64,000 nucleotides of DNA from Prorocentrum cordatum (lineage: Eukaryota; Sar; Dinophyceae; Prorocentrales; Prorocentraceae). Below the pieces are notes generated by a model, which did not search any database, was not told where the DNA came from, and worked only from the letters and a program-made list of their open reading frames with translations. The stretch covers positions 57,501-121,500 of the forward strand of contig CAUYUJ010012514.1 in assembly GCA_963575745.1 (NCBI GenBank), read 5' to 3'. Position 1 is the first letter of the stretch; each line of letters opens with the position of its first letter. Below, piece after piece: positions 20,942-32,108 of the stretch. A program made the translations under genes and the position numbers.

Positions 20942-21133
20942 TCAAGTCGGGCGTGTCCCCTTACAGGGGGATGTTCTATGAAAAATGAAAGAAATACCTG
21001 CAAAATAATTAAAACATGGTCCAAACATAGTCTGAGGATTATTTTTTTTAGTATTTCTTTGACCTTTTTGGGGTATGTTGGGTTTTTTATTTGTCGTCGA
21101 AAATCTCCCTGTAGGGGGACAGGCCCGACTTAA
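20942..21133. mobile_element. TTAA-type MITE, copy 5
   Basis: The 184-bp element at 20,946-21,129 has family TIRs, left flank TCAA and right flank TTAA. The interior keeps the long T and A runs of copy 1. Confidence 0.75.
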
Positions 21134-21564
21134 ACCTAACCTGCTCTGCACTTGTTCAGAGGTTCTGTTCTGCAAGCTGGTCGGAAGTCGGACATCGGAT
21201 CTCTGGGCTTCCTCCGCCTCCCTCCAACGGCCCCTCCACCCCCTGTCGTCGTCGGATCGAGCACGGTCGCATTCGGCGTCCAGGGCACCTCTTGCCGGGC
21301 CCGGCCCGGGGGCCGCCAACAGACGGCCAGGGATGGGGTGCCAGTCTTGGGGAAGTGGTCCAGACCTCAAGGGGGCCCAATGTGCGCAAAGGCCGCGTCG
21401 TCGGAGTTTTCGCTCCACCCCCCACCCCACTCCTCCAGGGCGAGGGGCGCGGGTTGGAATGAAGGTAATGTGCACAGGTTCTGGTATGTGGAACAGTTTC
21501 AAAGTAGGGAAAAATTAGGTTGCGAAAGTAGATTGTTATTACATCTTCAACATATATACATATA
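21134..21564. other. Intergenic, no gene recognised
   Basis: Non-repetitive GC-rich sequence, turning AT-rich after 21,500. No gene is recognised. Confidence 0.35.
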
Positions 21565-23062
21565 CCATAGAAGTAGGCCCGCCGCAGGCGCCGAATCTAC
21601 CACCAGACAACAAATTTCGATCGCAAGCCCGCCGCAGGCGCCGATTTGGATTGAAGCCTGAACCAACATGAGGATGGCGAGCCCGCCGCAGACGCCGATT
21701 TTATCGCCAGAACGCGAATTCTTGTCGCAAGCCCACCGCAGGCGCGGATGTTTCATTGAAGCGATAAAAAAACATGAGGGCGGCAAGCCCGCCGCAGGCG
21801 CCGATTTTATCGCCAGAACGCGAATTCTTGTCGCAAGCCCACCGCCGGCGCCAATTTTTCAGTGAAGCCTTAAATGTAATGAAGATCGCGAGCCCGCTGC
21901 AGGCGCCGATTTTTTCAAGAACCACGAGGAGATCGCAAGCCCGCCGCCAGCGCCGATTTTTTCTTGCACCGAAAGGGCCCTTCCCCTCCCACGACGCCGC
22001 GGAGGCCCCCCCATTGGCGGGCCTGCCGCCCCCCCCCTTGGCCGGAAGAACAAAGAAATAACGGAACGACTTGCCGACCTCAGAGCAACCAACACGCGCG
22101 CGACTTGAAACGAATTCGCGTGGGCGGAACCCCCTCCTCACTCCGATGTTGGTTTTGAAGACAGAGGACTGAGGCTCAAGAGTGAGGTAGATTACGTCGG
22201 AACACGCCCGTTCCGTGCCTCAGGGCGTGGTGGCGCTTTGGGTCTTGCAAGATCTCTGGCTATCTGGAGCCGTATCGCGGGTCGTCTTGAGCCTTGCCGC
22301 ATGTGGGGACAATTTTTGAGCCATCATGGGCGCTTTGATGGACCTGCTATAAGGGGGTCCGGGATAAGGGTCGCGCCCATCCCCGACAAGGAGTTCGTTT
22401 GAGAAAGCAGGGCTCGCCGACAGGGCCGACGGGATGCACTGTTGGGCCCCGCTACAAGAGTCACGCCGTTTCGTTTGCGACCCGCGCGGCTGCGCGCTTC
22501 GTTTGGCGTTGCGCCCCCGCCCGCCCCCCCGCCCGGGACGGCCCGCCTGTCTACCCAATGGTGTTTGCGGCAGGGGGGTGGGGCAAGGCTCTTTGGGATG
22601 GGGCGGCAGCAATCCGCCGCAAGATTCCCGGCGGCGTCGCGCTGTTTCACCTTGCTCCGGCCGGCGGCCCCGGGGGACGCATGATTTCGCTTTTATTTTT
22701 TCTTATTCATTTATTTTTTCTATATTTTCAATCGCTTCGGCTGATTTTTTGGGTGCAATTATTGTATACTTTTTTATGGGAAAAAAAGGTGCGCCCGGCG
22801 AAATTTATTTTTTGTATATGTTACCGTTATGTTTTGCATAATAAATAGCAAAAAAATGGCGAAAACATAGCGAACAACCTGCGAAACAACAGCGAAAAAA
22901 CAAGTGCGCGGAATTGCCTGTTTCGGCCGCCGGAAAAAATAGCGATAAAATATATGTAAAAAGCAGGCGCCGCAAATTTTCCCCGGGGATGCACCTTTTT
23001 TCTGTATTTATTCCCCCGCTATTGTTTCGCTATTTCTCTGCCCGCCCCTTCTTCTCCTCCTC

Positions 23063-23096
<34 letters not shown>

Positions 23097-23735
23097 TCCG
23101 CCTCTTCCCCGCCCCCCCCCCCTCCTCCTCCCCCTCCTTCCTCCTCCTCGTCCCCCCTCCTCCTCCTCCTCCCTCCTCCCCTCCCCCCCGCCCCTCCTTC
23201 CTCCCCCCCCCCCGGCCATGCCGCCCAATAGGGGGGCCTCCGCGGCCTCGTGGGAGGGGAAAAGGCTTTTTCTGCGCAAGACAAAAACCGGCGCCTGCGG
23301 CGCTTGTGATTTCCTCATGCTTCTTGAAATAATCGGCGTCGATCGTCATTTCATTCGCGTTTTTAATGACAAATCGGCGCTTGCGGTGGGCTTGCGCCAT
23401 GAATTCGTTGTCTAGAATTTACTTCCTGGTGAAAAAATCGGCGCCTGCGGCGGGCTTGCCATCTTCATGCTTGTTACGGCTTCAGTTTTTAATCGGTGCC
23501 TGCGGCGGGTTTGCAATCAGAATTCGTTTCCTGATCATAAGATCGACGCCAGCGGCGAGCTTGCCATCTTCATGCCGGTTTTGGCTTCAATGCAGAATCG
23601 GCGCCTGCGGCAGGTTTGCAAACAGTATCCGCTTTCTTCTTATAGAGAAATAGCGTCGTTTGCGGGCTTGCGATATCAATGCAGATGTTTGCTTTGATTC
23701 AAAAACGGCGCCTGCGGCGGGCCTGCGATAAGACC
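21565..23735. mobile_element. Foldback element with minisatellite arms
   Basis: The left arm (about 21,565-22,030) carries some eight units centred on GCCCGCCGCAGGCGCCGATT at a period near 53 bp. The right arm (about 23,210-23,735) carries about nine units of the reverse complement. The arms also share unique inner sequence: the segment ending near 22,020 (CCCCTCCCACGACGCCGCGG and onward) is inverted at 23,230-23,262 with one mismatch in the first 20 bp. The 1.2-kb loop contains GC-rich DNA, an AT-rich island (22,690-22,970) and CT-rich tracts, with no convincing gene. This is the architecture of a foldback (FB-like) transposon. Confidence 0.8.
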
Positions 23736-23859
23736 ACAGCGATCCCCGCCAAACCCAACTCAGCGCCTTCACTCCTTTCCGCATCAGCGGGGGTGGGGCT
23801 GGTGTTCGTGGATGCAGCAAGCCTGCTGCGGCAGGGTTTCCACTCGCGGGGGATGCTCG

Positions 23860-24140
23860 AAAAATGTCCACCCCCTCCTCCTCGTCCTCCTCGTCCTCGT
23901 CCTGCTCCTCCTCCTCCTCCTCCTCATTCCCCTCCTCTTTTCTTCCCCCTCCTCCTCCTCCTCCTCCTCCTTCTCCTCCTCCTCCCTTTACCCTTCCTCG
24001 TGTTCGTCGCCGTGGTCATCCTCGTCCAACTCCTCATGTTCCTCCTCGCCCTCCTCTATCAACTTCTTCCTCCTTCTTCTCCTCCTCCTCGTCCATGTCC
24101 TTCCCCTCCTCCCTCCTCCCTCCTCCTCCTTCTGCTTCCT
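23860..24140. repeat. (TCC)n-rich pyrimidine tract
   Basis: CTCCTCCTC runs with interruptions. Open frames are Ser/Pro or Glu/Arg homopolymers and are not genes. Confidence 0.9.
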
Positions 24141-24540
24141 TTGTTTCAATGTGATTCGCCATGCGATGTCACGCAACCTCTCCGGCTGGAACTCACTTTC
24201 TCCTGACAGCTGCGCCGTTGCAGTTTCTTTCCCTTCTCACTGCTTTGCTGTCGCGTCGCCGCCGCCGCTGCCGTTGCATTCGGGGCCTTGTATATTTTTG
24301 TAATTTTTGTAAGAACATATTGCAGCGGCCTAATTTTGACGTACTTCACATCACCTTTTTTTTCTCAGCATTTTCATGCAATTAAGCTGTTTCCTGGATT
24401 CTGAGGCTGTCCATTAGTAGCTGCCTTACAAGGCGCGGGGCGGCGGTGGCCTCGGGGCCACGCCGCTGGCGCCGGCGTCGTGATGCCCTGCCGCAGCGGT
24501 CTGCGTCGGCAGGCGGCGCAGCGCCAGTCCCTTATAGCGC
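24141..24540. other. Intergenic, no gene recognised
   Basis: Non-repetitive sequence between two TCC tracts, with no supportable gene or RNA. Confidence 0.35.
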
Positions 24541-24548
24541 CAGTCCAG

Positions 24549-24606
24549 TCCTCCCCCCCCCCTCCTCCCCCTCCTCCTCCTCCTCCTCCTCCTCCTCCTC
24601 CTCCTC
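24549..24606. repeat. (TCC)n microsatellite
   Basis: C run followed by about 15 CTC units. It directly abuts the truncated LINE fragment. Confidence 0.9.
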
Positions 24607-24607
24607 G

Positions 24608-26090
24608 TGCCTGACACGTGCGATGATGTCCATATCTATCATTAGTACTTACGCCTCATCAATGCCGCCCTTCCTGCGGCGGCGCATACTATGGTTGTCA
24701 TTCTGGGCGACTGGAATTTCTGTGCGATGGAGGATGGTAGGTCTCTGGTCTCGGGGGAGATTGGGCCTGGGGACCGTGTGCAACGCGATGCTTTTCAGGA
24801 ACATTGTAGCCACTGGTGTGTATCATACCCGCCCGACCCGACCCGTAGGGATCTTGTGAATCGGGAGTTGAGGGGATTGGCCACATTGGATCGGATTTAC
24901 ACGACCCTTCCTGCAGGCATTCTCAATGAGATGACCGTTGTTGTCAACGCTGTCGGCACCCTTATGCATCCAGGGGCCTCTTCCGATCACATTCCCGTTG
25001 CTGCCGCGGTTCCCCTCCCGACCCCGAGGGGTCGGTTCTCGGTTCCGAAATGCATCAGCCAGCGCGCCGACTATCACAGGATGGTTTCCGAACAGCTACG
25101 GGAGCTGACGCCCCCGTCGGACCCTGCCCAGAAACTCGCACGAGTGAGAGAAGTTTTCGGCACGGCTGCTGTGGAATTTAAGAAGACCCTTAAGTGTCGT
25201 CCAGCGGCCAACGATGCGGAGCGGCTCCACTTTGCTTTCATGGCATGCCGTGGGTGGCGGGGTCGGCAGTGGTATCTCTGTCTTCGTGCCATTCGTTGCT
25301 GCGCCTCTCTCCTGCCGTTCTTCGACGTCGACGGCGGCGTGTGCATTGATCCTGATGGCCTCCGCAGTTTGGCACTGACCTTGAAGGGGCGTTGGTTTGA
25401 TGCGGAGCTGGAGGAGTTGGATCATAGTAACCAGGTGGAGGAGGTGAGGACCAACAAGAGGCGGAGGCTGGTGGCTTGTCGGCGTGGGTGGGATCTCATG
25501 AGGGGGGGGGCTGGGCTGCTGGGCGTCTTGGACGAGGACGGGGCCCCGTGTGCCTCCCCTGAAGCGGCAACTGCGGCCCCGGTGGCCCATTGGAGTACGG
25601 TCTTTGCCCAGGCTGATCGCGATCCGACTCATTGGCAAGAAATTCTGGCCCATGTTCAGATTATTGACGGCCTTTCTCCTGCCCCCCGATGGGAACTTGA
25701 CGTTGACGAATTTCGGGGCCGTGTCGGCCATAAGTTTCATTCTGTTCCTGGTCCTGATGGGATCCCGCATGGATGCTGGAAGGCCCCTGGGGCGACCGCT
25801 GCCCTGTTCGAGGTTTACGAGGAGGTTTTCAACAGCGCGGGAGATTCACTCCCCCCTGATTGTCGAGTTAGTCGCATGGTCTTCCTCCCGAAGGGCAGCG
25901 ACCCGCGTGATCGCAGTGACTTTGTCTCACGTGCACCTGCCTCCACCCGCCCGCTCTCCCTCTCGAACACGGACGCGAAGATCCTTTCCGATGCCTTCTG
26001 TCTCGGACTCAACGACGTCGCTCCTGTGGCGGTGGGTTCCCCCCAGCGAGGTGGGGTTCGAGGGCGTAACATTCTGGGCAATGTCGAGGT
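24608..26090 (+). pseudogene. Non-LTR retrotransposon fragment: endonuclease C-terminus and N-terminal RT
   Basis: One frame (position 1 of 24,691) reads through the APE-type endonuclease C-terminus, with VVILGDWNF and SDHIPVAAAV as the characteristic GDxN and SDH motifs. It then enters a reverse transcriptase N-terminus with SVPGPDGIP, RVSRMVFLPKGSD and RPLSLSNTDAKILS and reaches the QRGGVRGRNI block. It stops being LINE-like near 26,090, before catalytic motif A. Upstream in the same frame, sequence to about 24,608 is still endonuclease-like but has a TAG at 24,643. The fragment therefore lacks ORF1, most of the endonuclease and the catalytic RT. It is distinct in sequence from the fuller LINE at 32,109. 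Confidence 0.85.
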
Positions 26091-26590
26091 GGGAAAATGT
26101 GGCCTCCTTCAACACCTGTACTGGGTGGGTGAAACGCAGGGAGCAAGGGCTGTGCTGGGTGGTGGCGGACGCATGCGGGCGGTGCCACTGGGGGCTTCGG
26201 TGGAGCTCCATATGGGGCCACGAAGCGCTGTGCTGGGTGGGTGAAACGCATGGAAGAAGGAGGAGGGAGGGGAGCAGGGGGAAAAGGAGGAGGAGAGGAC
26301 AAGGGGAACGCGGAGACCGTCTCTTCAAAACTAGGACCCAACACCACATGATGTTTGGGAAAAACATGCTCTCAACATTTCCAGAACCGTTTTCGTACAG
26401 CTCATTTTTTACACATCCCCAATACTATGGTAGGATTGTTAGAGCGTCCATTGTCATGGCAGCCACAAGACTTGAGGCTGGGCGAATGCGGTCCCAGGCC
26501 TCGGCGCGCTGCAAAGGTCGAGGCGGTGCTCTTGTCCACGTTTTCGGTCTGCGGGGGCCCCCGCCGGGCCCGTGAAAAGCGATTCGGGGG
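26091..26590. other. Intergenic, short direct repeats
   Basis: The string CTGGGTGGGTGAAACGCA occurs at about 26,121 and 26,233. Purine-rich sequence follows (26,250-26,315). No gene is recognised. Confidence 0.4.
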
Positions 26591-26795
26591 CGGAAGAGAC
26601 GAGGGTGGTGACTAGTGGGGGGTGGATATCATGGTGGGGCCATGATATTTCCTCTGATTTATGGCGCCTCTTCTTATATCATTGCGTCCCTGGCCCCCCC
26701 GCTGGGCCGCGCGCATGCCGCCGGTTCTAATTTGCCCCCCCCCCCCCCCCCTCTTGGACGCCCCCCACTTGGCCGCTCCCGAGCGATCCAGGTCG
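26591..26795. repeat. Dispersed 200-bp repeat, copy 1
   Basis: It shares with 28,771-28,972 the ordered landmarks GTGACTAG/ATGACTAG, ATGGCGCCTCTTCTTAT, CATTGCGTCCCTGGCCCCCC, GCTGGGCCGCGC, CTCTTGGAC and TTGGCCGCTCCCGAG, with a variable C run. No TIRs or coding capacity are visible. Confidence 0.85.
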
Positions 26796-28770
26796 GGGGC
26801 CTTCAGGCGGGGACCAATGCAAACGGGGGCCAGCCAGGGCGCCCTACAAAGCCAGGTTTGCGTTGGCCCAGTCTAGCGCGCTGGATGTTGCAGGATCTTG
26901 CAGAATTATGCAAGCCTGGCTGACTGGGGCTTGCAATGGCCTGGGTCAGTAGGAGCTCGATCAGGATGAGAAAGCCGGTCTTTGGGAAGGGATCTAGAGC
27001 TCCGGAGATTCCGTTTTCAAGAACATAAAGACAAAGTGTAGTTGAGCGCTCGCAATTGAGCATTGCCTCTATCTCGATGGGGACGAGGGCGGATGATAGG
27101 CTCAGGAGGGACGCATCGAGCCCTAATCGCCCACTGGTGGCACATAATTAGGGCCCCGATAGCTCACCCCTCCCAGGAGCATGTGGATTGGCTATCGGTG
27201 GCATATCGCCTGTCGGCGACGTATTGTCGAGTCCAGATCGATGTTTCCCCCCGAGTTGGTTCCCCTCCTACTGCTGCCCTTTATTTTATCAATTGCGCAG
27301 CCGCGTGCCGCTGTCCCTCACCCTCACTCTTCCCGACCTTCCGCCCTAACTTTCCGCCCATGTTCGATATGATATGTGTGGTGCCATCTTTGGGGTGCAA
27401 CCTATGTGGTGCAGTATGTGGTGCAAGCTGCGTGGTGCAATTCACTTGCCGAACTTGAAGTTGTCAACCCCCCTGCTCGCGCAATCATGCCACCCGCCCA
27501 CGCGCAACTTGGTTTGCAAAACCCATGCGGGAGCGATTGCGATGGGTGCTGGGTGTTGGCTGGTGCATCTCTGCGGCCGCGCTAGCCCGCGCATGCTCGC
27601 GCGCGCAGCGGCTAGCTAGTTTGGCGCGACCGACGCGAACGCGGTGGCGTTGACCGCTCTGCATATCCCAGCGGGCACTTCAGTGCGAGTCGGCGACTTG
27701 GGCGGGCGCGGTATCATGGCAACGTCGACAACGGCTGACACGATGATGATCGTAGCGATGTTGGTGACGATGTTCACAGCGACGACGGGGCAGCCAATGA
27801 CGGCGTCGATGCTGATCACGCCAACGGCGATGACGGCGTCTTCGCGTCGGTGATGAAGGTTTTGGAAGGACTTCGAAATGCGCCCGCGGCAGATCCGCGA
27901 GAGTGGCTCGCATGGTATGATTCGACACGGATCGTGCCACCCCACCACGCGCGCAAAAGCGTTCGGACGATTTCGACATGCGCGCGGAGCCCGTTTGGTA
28001 GCATGTGTTGAGAATGTTGAAACTTATGGTTTGTTAAGGAGAATTCGCTGGAGCGCGCGCACGCTTTTGTTGAAAATCCGCGTCGCGAAACAATGTGTGT
28101 TCTCATTTGGCTTGGACATTCAATTTGGATTTTTTTCAGACACCGAGGGTTTTTGACAGATTTTGGCATGCGCGCGCAACGACGCGTGCGTGCGCATTTC
28201 GTTTCGTTTTGTGCAAGGGATTTTTTGTGAACCTAGAGTTTTGATAAGCGAGTGCGCGCGCATAACCGTCCTAGCTGGGATAGTACGAATTCCCACAACA
28301 AAAATAGACATTTGGTCAGCGTCATATGTGTTTTGCATAGGTTCCCTGGGAATGGATACTTCGGGGGGGAGGGTGGTAGAGTCCACTTTTTCGGAACAGG
28401 GGCATCGATCTGGTGCAACGCAAAGCAACGCGAGGCAAAGCGTCGCAGTGCAACGCAGACCGATTGCAACGCAATGCGATTGTAATGCCACGTGGGGGGG
28501 GGGGCAGCGGGACGGGCGACGACGGGGCGGCGACGGGTGGCCACATGCCAGCCCGACCGACAACCTGGCCCAGTTCTTCAGAACCAGGAAGAGCCCCCAC
28601 GTGGAAGCATTGATCGATGACCCTGAGGACGCGTGCTCGCCCAGTGTGTTTTTATTTCCGCGTTCCACCCAACCAATCGATCATCACACCGCCGTCGTCG
28701 TAGCGAAGGGCCTTCGAGGGCAACACACACGTGGTCGCCAGCACACGTTCTGAGGATCATCGAATATCGG
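26796..28770. other. Intergenic, no gene recognised
   Basis: Two kilobases without a supportable gene. A short GTGGTGCAA microrepeat lies at 27,378-27,442, G runs near 28,365 and 28,490, and degenerate GCAACGCA repeats at 28,415-28,475. Frames open on both strands lack motifs. Confidence 0.4.
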
Positions 28771-28972
28771 GAGCGGAAAAGAGGGGGGTGATGACTAGGG
28801 GGGGGTATTTCATGGCGCGGGTCATGATTTTTCCTCAGATTTCATGGCGCCTCTTCTTATTTCATTGCGTCCCTGGCCCCCCCGCTGGGCCGCGCACGTG
28901 CCGCTGGTTATGATTTGCACCCCCCCCTCTTGGACACCCCCCTCTTGGCCGCTCCCGAGAATAGATCGGGGA
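28771..28972. repeat. Dispersed 200-bp repeat, copy 2
   Basis: Second copy of the repeat at 26,591-26,795, with the same landmarks in the same order and orientation. Confidence 0.85.
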
Positions 28973-29118
28973 CGCTGGCGGGAGCTTCTGAGAGACCCGC
29001 GCGGGCTTCTCGGGTCGGCGCTGGACCCCTCTCCCGTCCGCCCGCGGCGGCACCGCGGCGCCGCCCCGGGTGCGCGCCCAGCGCGCCATGGAAGAGGTGG
29101 GTTTCGCCGTTCAGGAGG

Positions 29119-30064
29119 GGGAAAAACACACAGACACAATTAATCGTCGACTCGCAGAAAATATGGGCAACTATGGGAAGTGGGGGGAAGACAAAAACTC
29201 CGAAAATATGGGGAAATATGGGGGATCCTTTTATTTGCGTGTATTTATTTGTGTGTCTCAGGGCCCCTTCAGCCGTTCTTTTGCCGTGATCTGTCAGGAG
29301 GGAAAAGGACATACAGACACGATGAATCGTCGACCCCCCCAAAATATCAAACACTATGGAGAACTAGGGGGAATCCTGTTACGTGTGTCTACTTGTTTGT
29401 GTGTCCCAGGGCCCCTTCAATCTTGTGGTGCTGGGTCTCCACCTCGATCCTCCGCACGCAATCGCCCCATGTCGGCACACCCCTCCCACGCTCCGTGGCC
29501 CCGTGGCCACCGGGAGCTCCGCCGCGGGGTCCATGGGGTGCAATCGCGCGCAGCCCCCCCGCCCATCTCGGCACATTCCTGGCACTCTTCGTGGCCCCAT
29601 AGTGGGTGGGCTCCACCGAAGGCCCCACGGGATGCGTCCGCATGCGGCCACCCCGTCCGTTTCGGCACAATCCTCACACGCGTCCTGGCCCCATGGGGAG
29701 GCGCCAGGCAAACCAGCTGCCTGAGCCGATGCTCTATCCTGCGCCCTGCTGTCCTGCCCTTGCGCCACCCCCGAGCGCTCCCCCCCCCCTCCCTCCTGAG
29801 CTCCGTGGGGCTGGGGCTCGATGCCTTGGCTTCGGGTTCTCTGGGCTCCGGGCGGTTTGTGGGGTCGGGCCGTCTTTGCGAGGGTGGGGCTTGCGCCCTC
29901 CAAGTTCAGGAGGGGAAAAAACACCGACACAATTGATCGTTGATTCCCCAGAAAAGATGGGAAAATATGGGAAGGGGGGGGAAGACAAGAACCCCGAAAA
30001 GATGGGAAACTATGGGGAATATGGTTATTTGTGTCTATTTCTTCGCGTGTCCCAGGGCCCCTTC
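29119..30064. repeat. Three CAGACACAATTAATCG-family repeats in a cluster
   Basis: Copies lie at 29,119-29,270, 29,293-29,418 and 29,906-30,064. Each begins near CAGGAGGGGAAAAA, has CAGACACAATTAATCGTCGA or a variant, AATATGGGAAA repeats and a T-rich run, and ends GTGTGTCCCAGGGCCCCTTC or similar. Between the second and third (29,419-29,905) is GC-rich DNA with GTCCGTTTCGGCAC-like and CCCATCTCGGCAC-like repeats, without a gene. Confidence 0.8.
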
Positions 30065-30272
30065 ACAAGTTACCTCCTGGGTCTTGGATGGCACCCGCTC
30101 CGGTCGGCGCCAAACCTGAGGACGTTGCCGTGCTCAGCTTTGCGCGTGGCGCCGCGGTAGAGGTGATTTTCGGACCACGGAGGAGCATCCTGGATCATCG
30201 TGGGCAGCATCCGCGCAAGACATCGAGACATGCGCAGGACATGGACGCCGGAGCGGTGGCCACTGTTGGGCC

Positions 30273-30617
30273 TTGGGCGCCGCGCAATGGGGGGGTCATG
30301 AATAGGGGGGTGGCGAACGTGGTCCGAAAAGGCACCCAAACGGTACCTAAACGAGCCCCCTGGGGCTCTGGAGGGGCCCGAAAGGGGCACGAAAGGGGAC
30401 CTTTTTTGACCCCCCCATTTGCAAGGGCGCCCTCGAGGGCGCGAAGTTATTCGCGCTTCGCGCTTCGCGGTTCGGCTCCGATTCCTCCTCATCCTCCTCT
30501 TCTCCCCTTGGAGGCGGCGCGAGAGCGCGAAGTTATTCGCACTTCGCGCTTCGCGCGGCGCGAAGCGCGAAGCTGGGAGCCCTTGCATTTGTGACCCCCC
30601 CATGAAGCCACGCCCAA
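30273..30617. mobile_element. Imperfect TIR element containing a GCGCGAAGTTATTCGCGC repeat
   Basis: TTGGGCG and ATGGGGGGGTCA near 30,273-30,298 are inverted at 30,591-30,617 with the same internal spacing and mismatches between. Inside, the palindrome-like string GCGCGAAGTTATTCGCGC occurs at about 30,459 (and with one change near 30,525), separated by a CCTCCTC tract. DNA closely related to this interior flanks the large LTR element (45,891 and 63,920 onward), so it marks a repeat family. Confidence 0.6.
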
Positions 30618-31625
30618 TGGCCGCAGGCCCCAGCTGGCAGGGGGAGGCGGTGCACCGAAAGGCTTCCGCGCCCGAGCGCCGCGCGCCCGCCCAGATGCAG
30701 ATCGAGGCCCCCGCGGCGGTCCGCCATCGCCGGGGGCGGGGCCGGGGAGCGGCGAGGGCGAGGGTCAGAGGCAAGGCTGGGGGGGGGGGGTCTCGGTCGC
30801 GAGTCACGGGAGCCTCGGCTTCGAGTACAATCGGACCGAGGTGTAAGATCGCACCTTCGCGGAGGTCGGGAGGTACGGAAGGTGGAGGGAGGGAAAGGCG
30901 GGCGGTGGCATGCCTTTGTGGGGTTACTCCAGAGTTCGGGTGCTCCACTTTCACCATCTTCCTTTTCTCCAGAGGCGTATCATGGCCAGGGCCATCGTGA
31001 CTGTCTCCCCAGGTTTCTTGACCCCCTCTTGTTGCTTCAATGCAGTCGGACCGAGGTATAAGGTAGAGGTCGGTTTTGGGGAGGGTACCCTCGTGTTCTT
31101 CGTGTGTGTTGGAAGTTCTTTTGCATCCTGGGGAGGGTACCCTCGGATGTTCTGTGTGTTTTGGCCCGCAGAGGGTCTCATGTTCTTGAGGGATGTTTTT
31201 CTGGCCTAGGTCCGACTGTACCGTCGGAGCGTCTCCTTTTTTTCCAGTTGAGCGTTTTTGACGTCAGGTTCGGCCCCCAGGACCATCTCAGATCGATCCT
31301 GGTCGAACAATGGCGCAGAAAGATAGGGTCTCGGGCTCCAGTCGTCATTCTCTATTCGGTGTTGTTTACGAGGGCTCTAGGGGTCGAAGTCACTCGAAAC
31401 CGATGAGAAGGATGGATAACCTTCCCAAGTCTCCTCGATCGATCCTTAACCCCTTCAGATTGCCAGCCCCGCTTGAAACGCCTCGACATGGGCGTTGAAG
31501 GGGCTTGCATATGCATTGCGCATCCTCACTGTCAGTTTTGACTGTAGTGGGGTCGGTAGCAATTCATGGGAGCTTTGAGTACAGTCAAAGCGCATAGTTC
31601 GGCTAGGGGATCGACTACATAATTG
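30618..31625. other. Intergenic, no gene recognised
   Basis: A short direct repeat (CGGACCGAGGTATAAGG/CGGACCGAGGTGTAAG) occurs near 31,049 and 30,833, and GGGGAGGGTACCCTCG occurs at about 31,077 and 31,129. No gene is recognised. Confidence 0.4.
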
Positions 31626-31725
31626 NNNNNNNNNNNNNNNNNNNNNNNNNNNNNNNNNNNNNNNNNNNNNNNNNNNNNNNNNNNNNNNNNNNNNNNNNNN
31701 NNNNNNNNNNNNNNNNNNNNNNNNN
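31626..31725. other. Assembly gap of 100 N
   Basis: Exactly 100 undetermined bases. A gap of this size is usually a scaffolding placeholder, so the real distance between the flanks is unknown. Confidence 0.99.
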
Positions 31726-31785
31726 CCCTTCCCCTTCCCATCATCCATCGGGTTGCCTCCTTTGCCCCCATCATCTGCCTCTCCT

Positions 31786-31885
31786 CCACCTCCTCCTCCA
31801 CCTCCTCCTCCACTTCCTCCTCTCCTCCTCCTCCTTCTCCTCCTCCTCCTCCTCCTCCTCTTCCTCCTCCTCCTCCCCCTCCTAG
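31786..31885. repeat. (TCC)n microsatellite
   Basis: CCTCCTCCTC tract 3' of the gap and 5' of the LINE. Confidence 0.9.
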
Positions 31886-32108
31886 GTGGCTCCGCAGCGG
31901 GCCGCGCGACGCCGCGGCATATTGCCCCGCGGCCGCCGCGGCCCGTGCCATTGCAGAGCCCCCAGCGCCGACGGCGCGCTGCCCGAGCGGACCCACGAGG
32001 TCGCGCTCCCCCGCCTGGCACTGGCGCCTCAGAAGGCGCAGGAGCCAGGCCCGTCAGGACCTTTAGAGAGTGAACGCCCGCCTCCTCCTGAACTACCACC
32101 ACGGCAGT

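Noticed and set aside
21565-23735. Regularly spaced repeats resembling a CRISPR array
   Set aside because: The repeats are diverged, the spacing sequence is itself repetitive, and the array is mirrored on the other strand; the context is eukaryotic.
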